A stretch of DNA of 64,000 nucleotides from contig VCAZ01000035.1 in the NCBI GenBank assembly GCA_005784505.1, forward strand, positions 1,847,501 through 1,911,500, given 5' to 3'. The stretch is from Bagarius yarrelli. Lineage: Eukaryota; Chordata; Actinopteri; Siluriformes; Sisoridae. The notes beneath the pieces are model-generated. The model had not been told where the DNA came from and searched no databases. It saw only the letters and a program-made list of their open reading frames with translations. The position numbers and the translations under genes are program-made. Positions within the stretch are counted from its first letter, which is position 1; each line of letters begins with the position of its first letter. Positions 32,475 to 52,712 of this stretch are shown here, piece after piece.

Positions 32475-32735
32475 AGTGCTAAAGCAGGAGACTGAAGCTA
32501 CCATAAAAAAAGAAAAAAACACCAAGCTATCTTTTCATTATCTTCAACTGTATAATATTAGTGTGCTTGTGCCCACTGTAGCCCGAGATTCCTGTTTTAG
32601 CTAACAAACATGGAACCAAATCTATGAAATCTATGTGAAGCCCATCCTCAAGATTTGTTATGCTGTACTGAGATGCTGTTTTGTTTGGCAAGTTTACAAA
32701 GAGTGCTTTTAAGATTACTACTACTTTTAAGATTA
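32475..32735 (+). repeat. second local duplication, copy 1
   Basis: Shares CCAAGCTATCTT, CATTATCTTCAACTG, CCCATCCTCAAGATTTGTTA and GCTGTACTGAGATGCTGTTT with 34475-34645. The second copy lacks about 85 internal bases. Confidence 0.8.
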
Positions 32736-32785
32736 AAAACCCAACACATAACCTTTAATATGTTATGATTTTACTATATATATAA

Positions 32786-32788
32786 AAT

Positions 32789-32880
<92 letters not shown>
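32786..32880. repeat. (TA)n microsatellite
   Basis: Nearly pure TA tract of about 90 bases. Confidence 0.95.
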
Positions 32881-32881
<1 letters not shown>

Positions 32882-33129
32882 ATATCGTAAAATAATAACA
32901 CATTAAAGGGTATGTGTTGGGTTTGTAGTTGCACACACAGATAATGAAAAACATCTAGCGACCAGTCAGTGACCAGTGAATTAAAAAGAATTGTGAACAC
33001 ACACTTTGCTGGATTGGTTGAGGAATACAGAGAAAATTATACAGAATGTTTGTTGGAGTATGATTCCTTATAAACAGTGAAAGTTACCAGGTAATAAATA
33101 CTGTACCTAAAGCCTGCATTTGCGACAGG

Positions 33130-33570
33130 TGTGGTGTCTAATTCCAGAAAATTACTGCTTTAGATGATGTAGGGTTTGGCTTTCACTTTAACCCACCTTA
33201 TCCATATAATAAAGTATTCCAGCCCATGATTCGTACTGTATGGTGCCCATGACCTCTCATTTGAACCACAACGGAGGAAGGCGGCGACAGGGAGGGCACA
33301 TAAGCACGTCTTTAGCCCTTCTATAGCAGCACTAATTGTTAGCCTGGAAGTGCAGCATGTGCCAACCCGGCCGTGTGTGTGCTCAGCACTGAGAACAGGC
33401 TGATGCTGGCAAAACAAAAGGCCTTTCTAAGCAGTCTGACTGGCTCTACGGCAGGGGCAGGAGTTAAAATCTGTGATTTCTGCACAGCACAGGGCAGCTT
33501 ATGATGGGGAAATGTGAGTAATGATAAGTGTCCAGGTATGTGGTTGAATCATAAACTATAAAAACAGCCG
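33130..33570. other. unique, more GC-rich stretch (candidate conserved element)
   Basis: Stands out from the repeat-laden flanks: balanced composition, no SINE phrases, and clustered motifs such as AACCACA (RUNX-like) and GAGGAAG (ETS-like). A CTATAAAAA lies near 33556. No credible open frame. It may be regulatory sequence for a nearby claudin; conservation cannot be tested here. Confidence 0.3.
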
Positions 33571-33724
33571 ACTCTGGGACATAACAGCTACTAGAAGATA
33601 AGTATCATCTTTAAAGGGCTGCAAAATTGTCTGCTAGGAAATTCACAACGGCCACATCTACTTTATACTTCACGTGTTTTTTTTAATCCTATAATAACCT
33701 CCATACTTCAGACAAGACTTCCCA

Positions 33725-34035
33725 CTAGATTGTGGACCTTGGCTTATTTAGCCACAAAAAGATTGTTGAGATCAATAAGGAGGTCTGGGGTGCAGTCGGT
33801 GTTCCAGCTCATACCAAATGTGTTCATTAGGGATGAGGTCATGTTTCTACATGTCTCTTGTGTCCACTCCAACCAAAACACCCATGTCTTCATGGAGCTC
33901 AAGGGCTTTGTGCACGTGGGCATTGTCATGCTGGAACAGTGTTCAGGCCTTTTAGTTCCAGCAAAGGGAAATCCCTAATGGTACAGCATACAGAGACAAA
34001 CTTACAAACAGTTTAAGGGAGGACATTCAGTACTT
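33725..34035 (+). mobile_element. fish interspersed repeat, internal part
   Basis: Contains GTGCACGTGGGCATTGTCAT, GCTGGAACAGTGTTCAGGCC and CCTAATGGTACAGCATACA. Other parts of the same repeat family appear at 38180-38440 and 45720-45880 (GGTGTCCACAAACGTTTGGC). Confidence 0.6.
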
Positions 34036-34164
34036 ATGTGTGTGTGTGTGTGTGTGTGTGTGCTAAGTGTCCACAAGTGTTTTGCTATATAGTAATGTTC
34101 ATTATGACATTTTTTATTGTAATTTTATTGTACTTAAGCATGTATACTTACATACTCACTGGGA

Positions 34165-34360
34165 AGCTGAATAGGAAGTGGTAGCTCAGTTGTTAAGCTG
34201 TTGCAGTGTTGACGGAAGAGCGTGGACCACCATGCCGCCACCTTTGGGCCCCTGAACAAGGCTCTTAACCCCCAACTGCTCAGTTGGATAAGATAAATGT
34301 AAGTCGCTCCAGATAAGAGCATCTGCCAGATGACCGTGATGTAAGTGTAAGTAGCACAGC
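34165..34360 (+). mobile_element. SINE family B
   Basis: Head GTGGTAGCTCAGTTGTTAAG, the CCCAACTGCTCAGTTGGATA region and an AAGTCGCTCCAGATAAGAGC tail. Confidence 0.75.
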
Positions 34361-34474
34361 ATATTCGCCCAAGCAGTCAATATTTCACATTTAGTTACAG
34401 AAGTGTTTTTTGACTAAATATAAAACACATGGTTACACAAACTGAATTGTTTTTCGCTGCAAAAATAGAACATT

Positions 34475-34645
34475 ATGAAAAATTAAGCGCTAAAGCAAGA
34501 GGCTGAAGCTAATAGGGGAAAAAAATGAAATAACCCCAAGCTATCTTCTCATTATCTTCAACTGCCCATCCTCAAGATTTGTTAAGCTGTACTGAGATGC
34601 TGTTTTGTTTGGCACATTTACAAAGAGTGCTTATAAAAATATAAT
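34475..34645 (+). repeat. second local duplication, copy 2
   Basis: Copy of 32475-32735 about 2 kb downstream, with an internal deletion. Confidence 0.8.
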
Positions 34646-35009
34646 ATTGGTTTATATAATTTTAATATTTGTCCTCTTGGACATGCAGTGCTTTAAATTA
34701 AATATTAAATTAAATATTACTGCTTGGAAAGATGAGTTTAAATCCCAGACTCAACACAGGTTAAGGTCTTGGCCAAGTAACTTTTCTTGTATAAATTTGA
34801 TAAGTAAATGTCACTCTGAAAAGGGGCATTTGTTAAAATGATGTAAATTTAGGTAGCCATTTTGTTTTTCGCTTAAATCTTTAGACTGGTGTTTGTGAAA
34901 GTACATAAAGATCAGTGAATTTCTGAAATATTTAAACAATCTGCCCCCCAGCAACATGTCACAGTCAATGTCACAGATACTCTTATGCTGACACTCTTAT
35001 GATTGGCTG

Positions 35010-35305
35010 ATAGGGCCTTGGTGGCTCAAATGTTTAAGGTGCTAAATTGCTGATCTGGAGACCAGAAAGGCCTGGGTTTGAGCCCCACCACCGCCAGCTG
35101 TTGAACTGAAAACCAGAAACGTCTGGGTTTAAAGCCCACCACTGGCAAGCCAACCACTGTTGGGTCCTTGAGCAAGACCCTTAACCCTTCCTGCTCCAGG
35201 GGTGCTGTATCATAGCTGACCCTGCGCTCTGACCCCCAACTTACTAAGATGGGATATGTGAAAAAAGAATTTCACTGTACTGTAAAAAGTATATGTGACA
35301 AAATA
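35010..35305 (+). mobile_element. SINE family A with a partial head duplication
   Basis: The B-box region (CTGGGTTTGAGCCCCACCAC) is followed by a second, similar CTGGGTTTAAAGCCCACCAC about 65 bases later, so the head is partly duplicated within one element. Confidence 0.75.
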
Positions 35306-35588
35306 AAGGCATTTACATTTTATTGAACAAGTATACATATAGAGATATGCAAAGATCTTCAAGCGACATATAAAGTTTTACCAATTTGTCCTTTGGAAAA
35401 CAGAACCTGAAGCAGAATTTTGAAGTCCGTGTGGTTCATTTGCACAAAGGAAGTGGGCAGGAAATGGGCAGCTAGTGAGAAGACCATGTGCTTGTTGTGG
35501 TGGTGAAGAAACCTTTGTATGTCTAAAGATGGTGAGATTAGCATACAAAGATAAATAAGTCCATTGTGAAGGGGGCAACAAAGAGAGC

Positions 35589-35590
<2 letters not shown>

Positions 35591-35649
<59 letters not shown>

Positions 35650-35672
35650 AAACACACACACACACACACACG
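35591..35672. repeat. (CA)n microsatellite
   Basis: CA tract interrupted by TGAAA near 35648. Confidence 0.95.
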
Positions 35673-36177
35673 CACAAACTTCAAAGCCTGGCTGAGAAAA
35701 TGAAACAGTTCTGAGAACTGCTGAGAAAGTTGAAACAATGTCCTGAGGCAGCTTGTGTAATAGTATCATCATTAAAATGGTCATTAAATGTAGCTTAGCG
35801 CAGACAGGAGGATCAGGGAAGATTAGACTCAACTGCGGCTTCCAGAAATCCTGCTTGGTCAGGATTCTTAAAACCAACAAAGCTTGGTGCAGAAAATAAA
35901 TGAGTCTAGAAAAAAAAAACACCCAAAACAACGACTTGATCTTTATTCCTCATTTTATTTTGAAAGTTATTTTTGACTATTTTATAGCCTGTATTTAAGG
36001 GAAAGTACAGAGGGTACAGAAACAGGGGAGTACCGGTTCGACTAAAGTTTACTTACAAGTACCACCTGTAGTAAAACAAATCTGATGTGATAGAAACATG
36101 TGCTGATTTTATTTTACTTAAACCAAATGTAAAACAAAGCCATAAATAAAAAAATAAAATAAAAAAAAATAAAAAAA

Positions 36178-36342
<165 letters not shown>

Positions 36343-37089
36343 TCACTTCACTTTACATACATAAATATACATTTAAACGAATAAAATAAAACCTAAATAA
36401 AGATTGCACCTTCAGAAAAAAACAAAAATCACAACAACAATCAGAACCATGTAATTTGTACAGTTATAAGGTAAAAAGTGTGTAAAGCTGCTTTAAGACA
36501 ATATCTATCGTTGACAGCGCTATACAAATAAAATTGAATTGAAAGTAAAAGCCATAACTGTTAAAACTAAAAAAAAAACCCCACATCATTTTCTATCTAT
36601 CTGTTTACAGAATGATTCTAAATCATTAATCAGTTTCTTACAGTAAATGATCTTTTGACATTGTTCGTTTAACATATTATTACGTTTTTTTTTATATCAA
36701 GTTTTGGCATGAATGTATGATAATGAGATTAAAATGAAAAAAAAAAAAAAACAATTCACAAAACAACACAATGTCGTGCAAACTGCAAAATGTCATCGCA
36801 TCCAAAAGTCTTTGGATCAGAAACAGTATATCAAATTGTCGGATATGCACAAGTTACATTAACAATAGAGAACCTTTTCTCAGAAAGTTTCCAATAATTC
36901 ATTATATGCTGGGGAACTGATGCTCAGTTAGAAACAAATAAATAAAAATATTCCAAACGTACTGTACAATATCTACTCTTCTGCACTGTAACTGTACTGT
37001 ACATAACCGTTCACTGTTCTGGTGGTGAAATGAACTTCCTACCAAATGACAAACCATCCGAGTCACTGGCTGTCCTCAAAAAACGATTG

Positions 37090-37658
37090 TAGGGCTGTCA
37101 CAATTATCAAAATTGTGTGACGATTAATTTCCAAAGAAATAATTGTGATGATTTATTGTCTGTTTTCGGCCTTTAACGATTAATTGCTTAGTTTTAGGGC
37201 TTTGACAATTTATTGTTTGTGAAAAACAATTAATTATTCCAAAAAGCAACTCAAGGCATTTTATAATCGCTCCAATTAGTGCGCTCTACTGTAAATATTT
37301 TATTATAGATAAATATTTAAGGAAATCCATATGTTGCGTCCTGTCAGTGGTGTTTATCTGTTTAGCATCATATGAATGAATTTATTTTCTGTGCAGTTGC
37401 ATTATGGGTCGTTAACATGAGTTGAGCTGGTGATGGAGTGTCATTGAAGCGAGCTTGGAGCGTCAGAAAACCCAGACGCTTCAACTTTTAAATCACGCTG
37501 ATCCAATTACTTACTATGGTTGAAAGTAGGGTGCTGCAGGGACTACAGCTCCCCCTTGTGGCTAATAAAAGTGTACAATATATGCGGTTAGATTCAACTA
37601 TCGCGGTTAGGTCAAATAATTGCGATCATACGATTATTTAATAATTGTGACAGCCTTA
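37090..37658. mobile_element. hAT-like MITE with inverted ends and target duplication
   Basis: Ends TAGGGCTGTCACAATTA and, inverted, TAAGGCTGTCACAATTA. Flanking 8-mers AACGATTG (37082-37089) and GACGACTG (37659-37666) match at 6 of 8 positions, as expected for an old hAT 8-bp target duplication. No transposase. A 5'-truncated relative lies at 44878-45246. Confidence 0.8.
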
Positions 37659-38179
37659 GACGACTGAAGACTTTCCTCTTTTTTTTATCAATACCTCGCA
37701 TTTAAAAAATATAATTCAATAAAGTTTTGGGGTTTGTCGTACAGCATGCAGGTATCGATCTGTTTATTGACAGAGACTCAAAGCACTTTTTTTTTTGTAC
37801 ATCGCTCTGAATGTGGGTGTCTGCCAAATGCTGTAAATGTAAAATGTAATAGTTTAATACAAAAAAGTCTAAGCTAAACTAAGCTAAAACACTTACTTTG
37901 TGTTAGACGAGTAAATGAAATGTGCTATATTAATTTCTCCATGAACCCACTTTATTCACGAACCAGCGGTATTATAATATATAGATATTATCGAGATGGT
38001 CAAAAGTTTGTCCTCTAAGTGTCTCTTTCTCTGTTGCCACCAGATCGGAAGCATACAACAGTCCCTATTGTCTCTATAAGCTGTAGCATTATGATTTAAC
38101 TCTTTAATGACTGTAACTAAGAGACCCCAAACACTGTTACACAAAGCCCCGGAGCTCCAGGAAGACCTGGTGTGTTATA

Positions 38180-38440
38180 GTTGGAGTGGGAGAACTTGAG
38201 TGTTTCGCACAAATTTCTGACTTTAAACCCAATAAACACTTTTGGGATGAATTGGAACATCGACTGCACTCCAGACCTCCTCACCTGACATTAATGTCTG
38301 ATCTCATAAATCATTTCGTGGCTCAGTCAGCAAATCCATGCAAAATCATGCTCCAAAAACATTCCCAGGAGTGTGGAGGTTATTATAGGAGTAAAAATGT
38401 GACTAAATCTGGAATAGGGTGTTCAAAAAGCACATTTAGA
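38180..38440 (+). mobile_element. fish interspersed repeat fragment
   Basis: Phrases AAACACTTTTGGGATGAATT and CATCGACTGCACTCCAGACC belong to the same family as 33725-34035. The open frame across it (88 aa) is part of the repeat, not a gene. Confidence 0.6.
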
Positions 38441-38864
38441 TTTGATGGTTAGGTGATTCAATATATAAGTCCATATTTTATAGCATACTTTTGTGCCAGT
38501 TTAGGGTTAGAACGTTAATAGACAGGACGTTCAGAGCTAGCTTATCATTTTTGATGTGTCCACCGGTGTATTTTTCACCAACACAGTCTTACGGTGTGCC
38601 ATAACAGACATTTTACAAGCACAGACTATTAATAAAATATATTATAAATACTATTTTATACATTTTCTATTTCTTGAACTGATTTGTACCAGTATATCTG
38701 TGTAAAATTATACACTAAAATATACTATAGATATTACCTTTGTCAAAAAATGGTGACACAGCAGCATTATGTAATTTTGCACATTATGTCCAGTGCAGTA
38801 ACTCCATCTCAACATAATACTGGCTCTAATATAAAGCAGTATGTGGTTACCAGAAGCAATTTCT

Positions 38865-38870
38865 TTTATT
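38865..38870 (-). terminator. polyadenylation signal of the claudin-24-like gene
   Basis: AATAAA on the minus strand only about 18 nt past the stop codon at 38888. Confidence 0.5.
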
Positions 38871-38887
38871 TTATCTTTCAACACATA

Positions 38888-39556
38888 TCAGACGTATTCT
38901 GTCCTCCTTCCTGGAGAGAGCTGAGGACTGGCATGTCTTTCTCTCAGTGGTACAGATTCTGGTAGCGGACACGGTATGTCCTGCAGACAAATGCAAGAGG
39001 TGATAAGCAATAATCCAGCGACAATGTGCAAAAATGACGCAGTCCAGCCCAGGAACAGCGCCTGACCAAACTCCCAACGTGGAACCACATCAGGAACAGA
39101 CTCATCAAAGAACCTCAGAATGGTCAGATGAGCTATGTAGGACACTGGAACCAGAACCATAATTCCTGCAACGAAGCACAGCACTCCCCCCATCATCTTC
39201 AGCGTCCTTTTCTCTCTGAGGGTCTCAGAACCTTTACAGCTGTTGACTAGATAGATGCCCGGGATTGCAAAACATATTCCTATTAAACCGGTGGCCAAAG
39301 TGGCACACATAAGGATCCGGGCCAAGCGGATATCCGGAGGGAGTCCAAGAAGGCTGTCGTATGGCCGGCACTCTAATACGCCCAACTCCTGTACCACACA
39401 CGTCTCCCATAAGCCCAGCTCATAACTCTCAGCAGGAAGAAGATCGGTGGATAGTGTGAGCCACTGGGACATCAGAGTGGTGGTCAATGAAAAGAGCCAA
39501 GCACTTAGAGAAAGAAATACACCAAGAAGCTCCAGAACACATACACTTGGATCCAT
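38888..39556 (-). CDS. claudin of the 22/24 group
   Basis: Intronless 222-aa coding region, ATG at 39556, stop TGA at 38890-38888. First-loop signature is complete: W32, G48-L-W50, C53, C63. Four membrane segments: about 8-28, 78-100, 118-140 and 163-187. Phrases GLWETCVVQE, RLARILM, LVPVSYIAH and VPRWEFGQALFLGW match the claudin-22/24 group, which is also intronless in mammals. The C-terminus RTEYV fits the PDZ-binding tail that anchors claudins to ZO proteins. Predicted role: paracellular barrier or pore component at tight junctions. Fish naming varies, so I give no symbol. It faces away from clcn4. Confidence 0.92.
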   Translation of the reverse strand: MDPSVCVLELLGVFLSLSAWLFSLTTTLMSQWLTLSTDLLPAESYELGLWETCVVQELGVLECRPYDSLLGLPPDIRLARILMCATLATGLIGICFAIPGIYLVNSCKGSETLREKRTLKMMGGVLCFVAGIMVLVPVSYIAHLTILRFFDESVPDVVPRWEFGQALFLGWTASFLHIVAGLLLITSCICLQDIPCPLPESVPLRERHASPQLSPGRRTEYV

Positions 39557-39770
39557 GACGGTACTCCAGAGAAATACTGGCGAAGAAGTTTTTACCTAAG
39601 CGACACCACTGTGCTTTCTGCTTACTGAAGCATTAACAGGATTCTGCCCCCTCTAGTGAACAGGCACAGCCAGGACAAATGCATCGTTTTGACATGTTGC
39701 CCTCCTCTCGCTGATGAGTCTAAGTGCATCTAAGCTGTTGAGGGAAAATGTGCAGGAAAACAACGGCATT

Positions 39771-39772
<2 letters not shown>

Positions 39773-39809
<37 letters not shown>
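39773..39809. repeat. (CA)n microsatellite
   Basis: Short CA tract upstream of the claudin-24-like gene. Confidence 0.9.
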
Positions 39810-39811
<2 letters not shown>

Positions 39812-40229
39812 TTATGTCCCTCTTAGGACATGTGGGATGAATACAGAAAGGCCGGGTTAGAATCTGCCAATAGAATGGTGTGAACATTCACACTCTTTAT
39901 AAAGGTGCTGTACTGCTTCCTATTCTGTTTTTAATCTTTGTAGCAGGATATGACATCCATAATAATATAAAGGTAAAAAAAATGTCTACAAAAAGAAAAT
40001 TAAAACAATTTATAGGTTCTGAATTTAAACTTTAACATTAAAACGACATCGTTTTTGGTTTTGCTCTGGTGAAAAACGTGTCCTTTTGGATTTTATTTTT
40101 TGATTAGGTTTGACTACAACTGAATATATTCAAGTCTCAATTTTAGTTTCTCAAGATCCTGTGGTAACAACTGTATTTCAAAAAGACTGGGACAATTGAA
40201 TGATCCAAATTATTATAATCATTATAATC

Positions 40230-40550
40230 CTCCTGGGCAGCACGGTGGCTTAGTGGTTAGCACTGTTGCCTCACAGCAAGGAGGCCCGGATTCGATTCCC
40301 GGCCAGGGGGTCTTTCTGTGTGGTTTGCATGTTCTTGCGTGGGTTTACTCCGGGTACACGTTTCCTCCCACAGTCCAAAAACATGTATGTTAGGTTGATT
40401 GGTGATTCTAGTGTGTGTATGTGTGGCCCTGCGATGGACTGGTGACCTGTCCAGGGTGTACCCCTCCTGCCCTTCGCCCTCCAGCAGATCCCTGTGACCC
40501 CGAATTAGGGAATAAGAGGGTATAGAAAATGAATGAATAAATTATAATCT
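40230..40550 (+). mobile_element. SINE family C, near full length
   Basis: Head GGGCAGCACGGTGGCTTAGT, B-box-like GATTCGATTCCC, and a tail ending in GAATGAATAA. It gives the clearest copy of this family in the window. Confidence 0.85.
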
Positions 40551-40599
40551 TGAAACATCAAAATGTAAAGGATTCACTGGCACATTTACAGCATTGATA

Positions 40600-40855
40600 T
40601 TATTCATTCAATCATCTTCAATACCTGCTTATTTTTGGGTCTGAAAGAGCAAAAAGCAGGAATGGATACACCCTGGACAGGTTGCCAGTCCATCACAGGG
40701 CCACACACACACTCATGCTCACGGGAAATTTAGAATCACTAATTAACATACATGTTACAACGTAAACTTCACACAGAAAGGCTTCTGCCCGGCAATCGAA
40801 CCCAGGTCCTTCTTGCTGCAGCAATGCTAAGCGCTAAGCCACCGTGCTGCCCTCA
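40600..40855 (-). mobile_element. SINE family C, antisense
   Basis: Inverse of the previous element, ending in the antisense head GCCACCGTGCTGCCC. Together with 40230-40550 it forms a head-out, tail-to-tail inverted pair about 50 bases apart. Confidence 0.8.
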
Positions 40856-40962
40856 TTAATATCATTATTATATTTTTTAGATTATTATGTCAGATACCCT
40901 TATCCAAGGCAATTTTTCTTTTTTATACATCCGAGCAGTTAAAGTTAAAGGGTCTTGCTTTT

Positions 40963-40997
<35 letters not shown>

Positions 40998-41264
40998 TTT
41001 CTGAAATAGAATATGTAACATAAAAACATAAAAGATAATGTATTTGGTGTTTTAATCTAAAAATAGGTTCAGTAAATCTGATTTAAATGATAAAAATAAT
41101 AAGAATCCAAAATAGTGATGAAGCTATGTTCATTGTGAGGTTTTACCACAAGGAGACGCAAGCGCACAGTATTTAATATTCTCTATCAAATAATCCCATC
41201 ATATCATTATCTGCTATTTACAGTGAAAAATGTTAAAATTAATTAAACAGGTTGAATTTTAACA

Positions 41265-41655
41265 TTTACATTTACGACAATTGGCAGATGCCCTTATCCA
41301 GAGCAACCTACATTTATACAACTGAGCAATTAGGGGTTAAAGACCTTGCTCAGGGGCCCAGCAGTGGTGGAGCTGGGAATTGAACCAACAATTCTTAGGT
41401 TGGTAGTCCAACACTTTAACCGTGAGACACTACTTCCCCATGTGAGGAGGCCAAAAGCTGATTTTACATTTACAGCATTTGGCAGACAACTTATCTAGGG
41501 GGGGGGGATTACATTTATCTCTTTTATACAACTGAGCAATTTAGGGTTAAGGGCCTTGCTCAGGGGCCCAGCAGTGGTGGAGCTAAGAATCAAACCCACA
41601 ATCCTCAGGTTGGTAGTCCACTTTAACCATGAGCCACTAATTCCCCATGTGAGGA
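41265..41655 (-). mobile_element. two adjacent antisense family-B SINEs
   Basis: Copies at about 41267-41450 and 41465-41655, both ending in a similar phrase (CCCCATGTGAGGAGGCCA), so the second looks like a tandem duplicate with its flank. Confidence 0.75.
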
Positions 41656-41754
41656 GGCCAGTAAGACCAAAAGCCGAATTTTAAGTTGTTTTTTTATATA
41701 AAATATGTATTTATATAAACAAAATGTCCTTTAAATATGATATCAAAAGCAAAA

Positions 41755-41965
41755 TATTAAAAAATAATTTCGTCTTTGTCCATTTTGTCTATAAATTATA
41801 TATAAAACAATTTTTATCACACTGTTTTTACTTTCTTTTCTGGTCAGTATGTCCACTTTGTTGTTATGTTGTGTAAATGCAGAAATGGGATACGGGTCAG
41901 TTTTAATAGATGATGTAAGCGGGTCATCAGATATAGTTACAAAATCGGAAATGGGCATCAAGATG
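41755..41965 (+). mobile_element. TIR-element family fragment (right part)
   Basis: Similar to 49430-49570 of the element at 48939-49600, sharing CTTTTCTGGTCAGTA and GGGATACGGGTCAGTT-like phrases. Confidence 0.6.
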
Positions 41966-41969
41966 TGGG

Positions 41970-42165
41970 ACGTGGTGGCTTTTGCTTAGGGTGTATGCTT
42001 AGACTACCAACCTGAAGGTTGTGGGTTCAACTCCCAGCTCCACCAAGGTACCAACATTGGGCCCTTAAGCAAGGATCTTTAGCCCTAATTGCTAAGTTGT
42101 CAAAAAGACATAAATGTAAGTTGCTCTGGATAAGGGTGCCTGCCAAATGCTGTAGGTGCAGCCCA
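41970..42165 (+). mobile_element. SINE family B
   Basis: tRNA-like head GGTGGCTTTTGCTTAGGG, B box GGGTTCAACTCCC, and tail GGATAAGGGTGCCTGCCAAA. Confidence 0.8.
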
Positions 42166-42334
42166 AATAATGTGTTTTTTTTTTTTTTTTTTACAGATAA
42201 TTTAAAATGTGTAGAATAAATATCTTTATTTATAAAAAGATTTATCTTAAGATATCTAAAGATATTTATCTTTATTTATCTGCAAACAGAACTTTTTGCA
42301 AACAAATCTGCCATATTTTTTGCCTCTCAACACG

Positions 42335-42599
42335 CCAAACAAAAAAACGAACCGTGATTGGTTTCTTTACATGTCAATCATCCTCTCTGTCCACCAATAA
42401 AAGCTACTGCCGGATTTTCCAGCACGGACTTCGATTTGGGACGCACCCAGTTGCATGCTGGGAAAGTGACGGCTCACAGCTTTTAGCTAGCTATATTATT
42501 ATATGGCAGCCATAAAGAGGAGGTTAAATAAAATTATATTTATTTAAATAATGGTAACTCTACGGAAACGGATATAAGGCTATCATTTAATAATTAAGA
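42335..42599 (+). promoter_or_regulatory. clcn4: clcn4 promoter and leader (predicted)
   Basis: Immediately 5' of the clcn4 ATG: two ATTGG/CCAAT-type boxes (42356-42361, 42393-42398), and GCATGCTGGGA at 42453-42463, which fits half of the ZNF143-type site often found in housekeeping promoters. There is no clear TATA box at a useful distance. The start site is not determined. Confidence 0.45.
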
Positions 42600-51696
<9,097 letters not shown>

Positions 51697-51806
51697 AACC
51701 CTTTGTCTCTGACCTTTCACCTCGTCAGCCCAGCGACCTTACAGACTGTAAATAGTGCAGCACTACTGTAACTACAAGAAGTATTTATCTCATGTAGAAA
51801 TGTAAT

Positions 51807-51812
51807 ATTAAA
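51807..51812 (+). terminator. clcn4: candidate clcn4 polyadenylation signal ATTAAA
   Basis: First good hexamer about 110 nt after the stop; the real 3' end may lie further on. Confidence 0.35.
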
Positions 51813-52057
51813 CCCTTATGTGTTTTGGGCCAAAAAGATCAAAATGTAAATTAAAGACCTTGGATTCTTTGCATGGCATCATTTAGAGGCAACCAGGTAC
51901 CTTAAAGAGGAAATTCAGTCTTTGAATTGAAGTATTTGAATCTGATCTTATTGAAAATGACAGCTGCTACGTTTCCATCATCCCGTGTTAATGCGCATTT
52001 TGAAGTATGGCATCAGAACCAAGTGATTTAAAAACGGTTCTTAATTAAAAAAAAAAA

Positions 52058-52370
52058 GGGCAGCATGGTGGCTTAGTGATTCCCAGGCAGGGGTCTTTCT
52101 GTGTGGAGTTTGCATGTTCTCCCTGTGCTTGTGTGGGTTTACTCCGGGTTCTCCGGTTTCCTTACACAGTACAAAAACATGTATGTTAGATTGATTGGTG
52201 ATTCTAAATTGCCCATAGGAGTGAGTGTGTGTGTGTGGTCCTGTTATGGAATGGCGACCTGTCCAGGGTGTCCCCCTCCTGCCTTTCGCCCTTTCAGATA
52301 GACTCCAGCAGATCCCTGTGAACCCGAATTAGGGAATAAGTGGGTATAGAAGATGAATGAATAAATCGAA
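52058..52370 (+). mobile_element. SINE family C, nested
   Basis: Starts GGGCAGCATGGTGGCTTAGT and ends in a GAATGAATAAAT tail; the middle of the head is deleted. Confidence 0.8.
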
Positions 52371-52551
52371 TAAATTATGACAGAGCGAACGTTAAAGCCA
52401 CATGACTAATCGGCTGTTTCTGCTTCATTAGGCTTGCCTTGTTTAATCTAATGATGGTTACTAGGTTACCAATACCGCCGGCAGCCGCTTAAACTACTTG
52501 CTATGAACCTTTTTGTTGTTTTTTTTTCTTTTTAACTTTAAAAAGATTCGC

Positions 52552-52712
52552 TTACATTTGGCAGACACTCTTATTTAGAGCAACTTACTTTTATTTCATT
52601 TATACAACTAAGCAATTGAGGGCCTTGGTTGGGGGCCAAGCAGGCCTAACTTGGTGGCACTGGGAATCAAACCCCAATCTTCCAAGTACCCCAGTGCTAC
52701 CACTTCCCCACA
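52552..52712 (-). mobile_element. SINE family B, nested, antisense
   Basis: TTACATTTGGCAGACACTCTT start and the CACTGGGAATCAAACCCCAA antisense B box. Confidence 0.75.

Noticed and set aside
33730..33978. 82-codon plus-strand frame
   Set aside because: It lies in an interspersed repeat whose other parts recur at 38.2 and 45.7 kb; not a host gene.
34190..34260. tRNA-like sequences (here and in many other places)
   Set aside because: They are heads of SINEs: diverged boxes, SINE bodies attached and no sound cloverleaf, so not functional tRNA genes.
38186..38452. 88-codon plus-strand frame
   Set aside because: Part of the same interspersed repeat family; no start context or homology.
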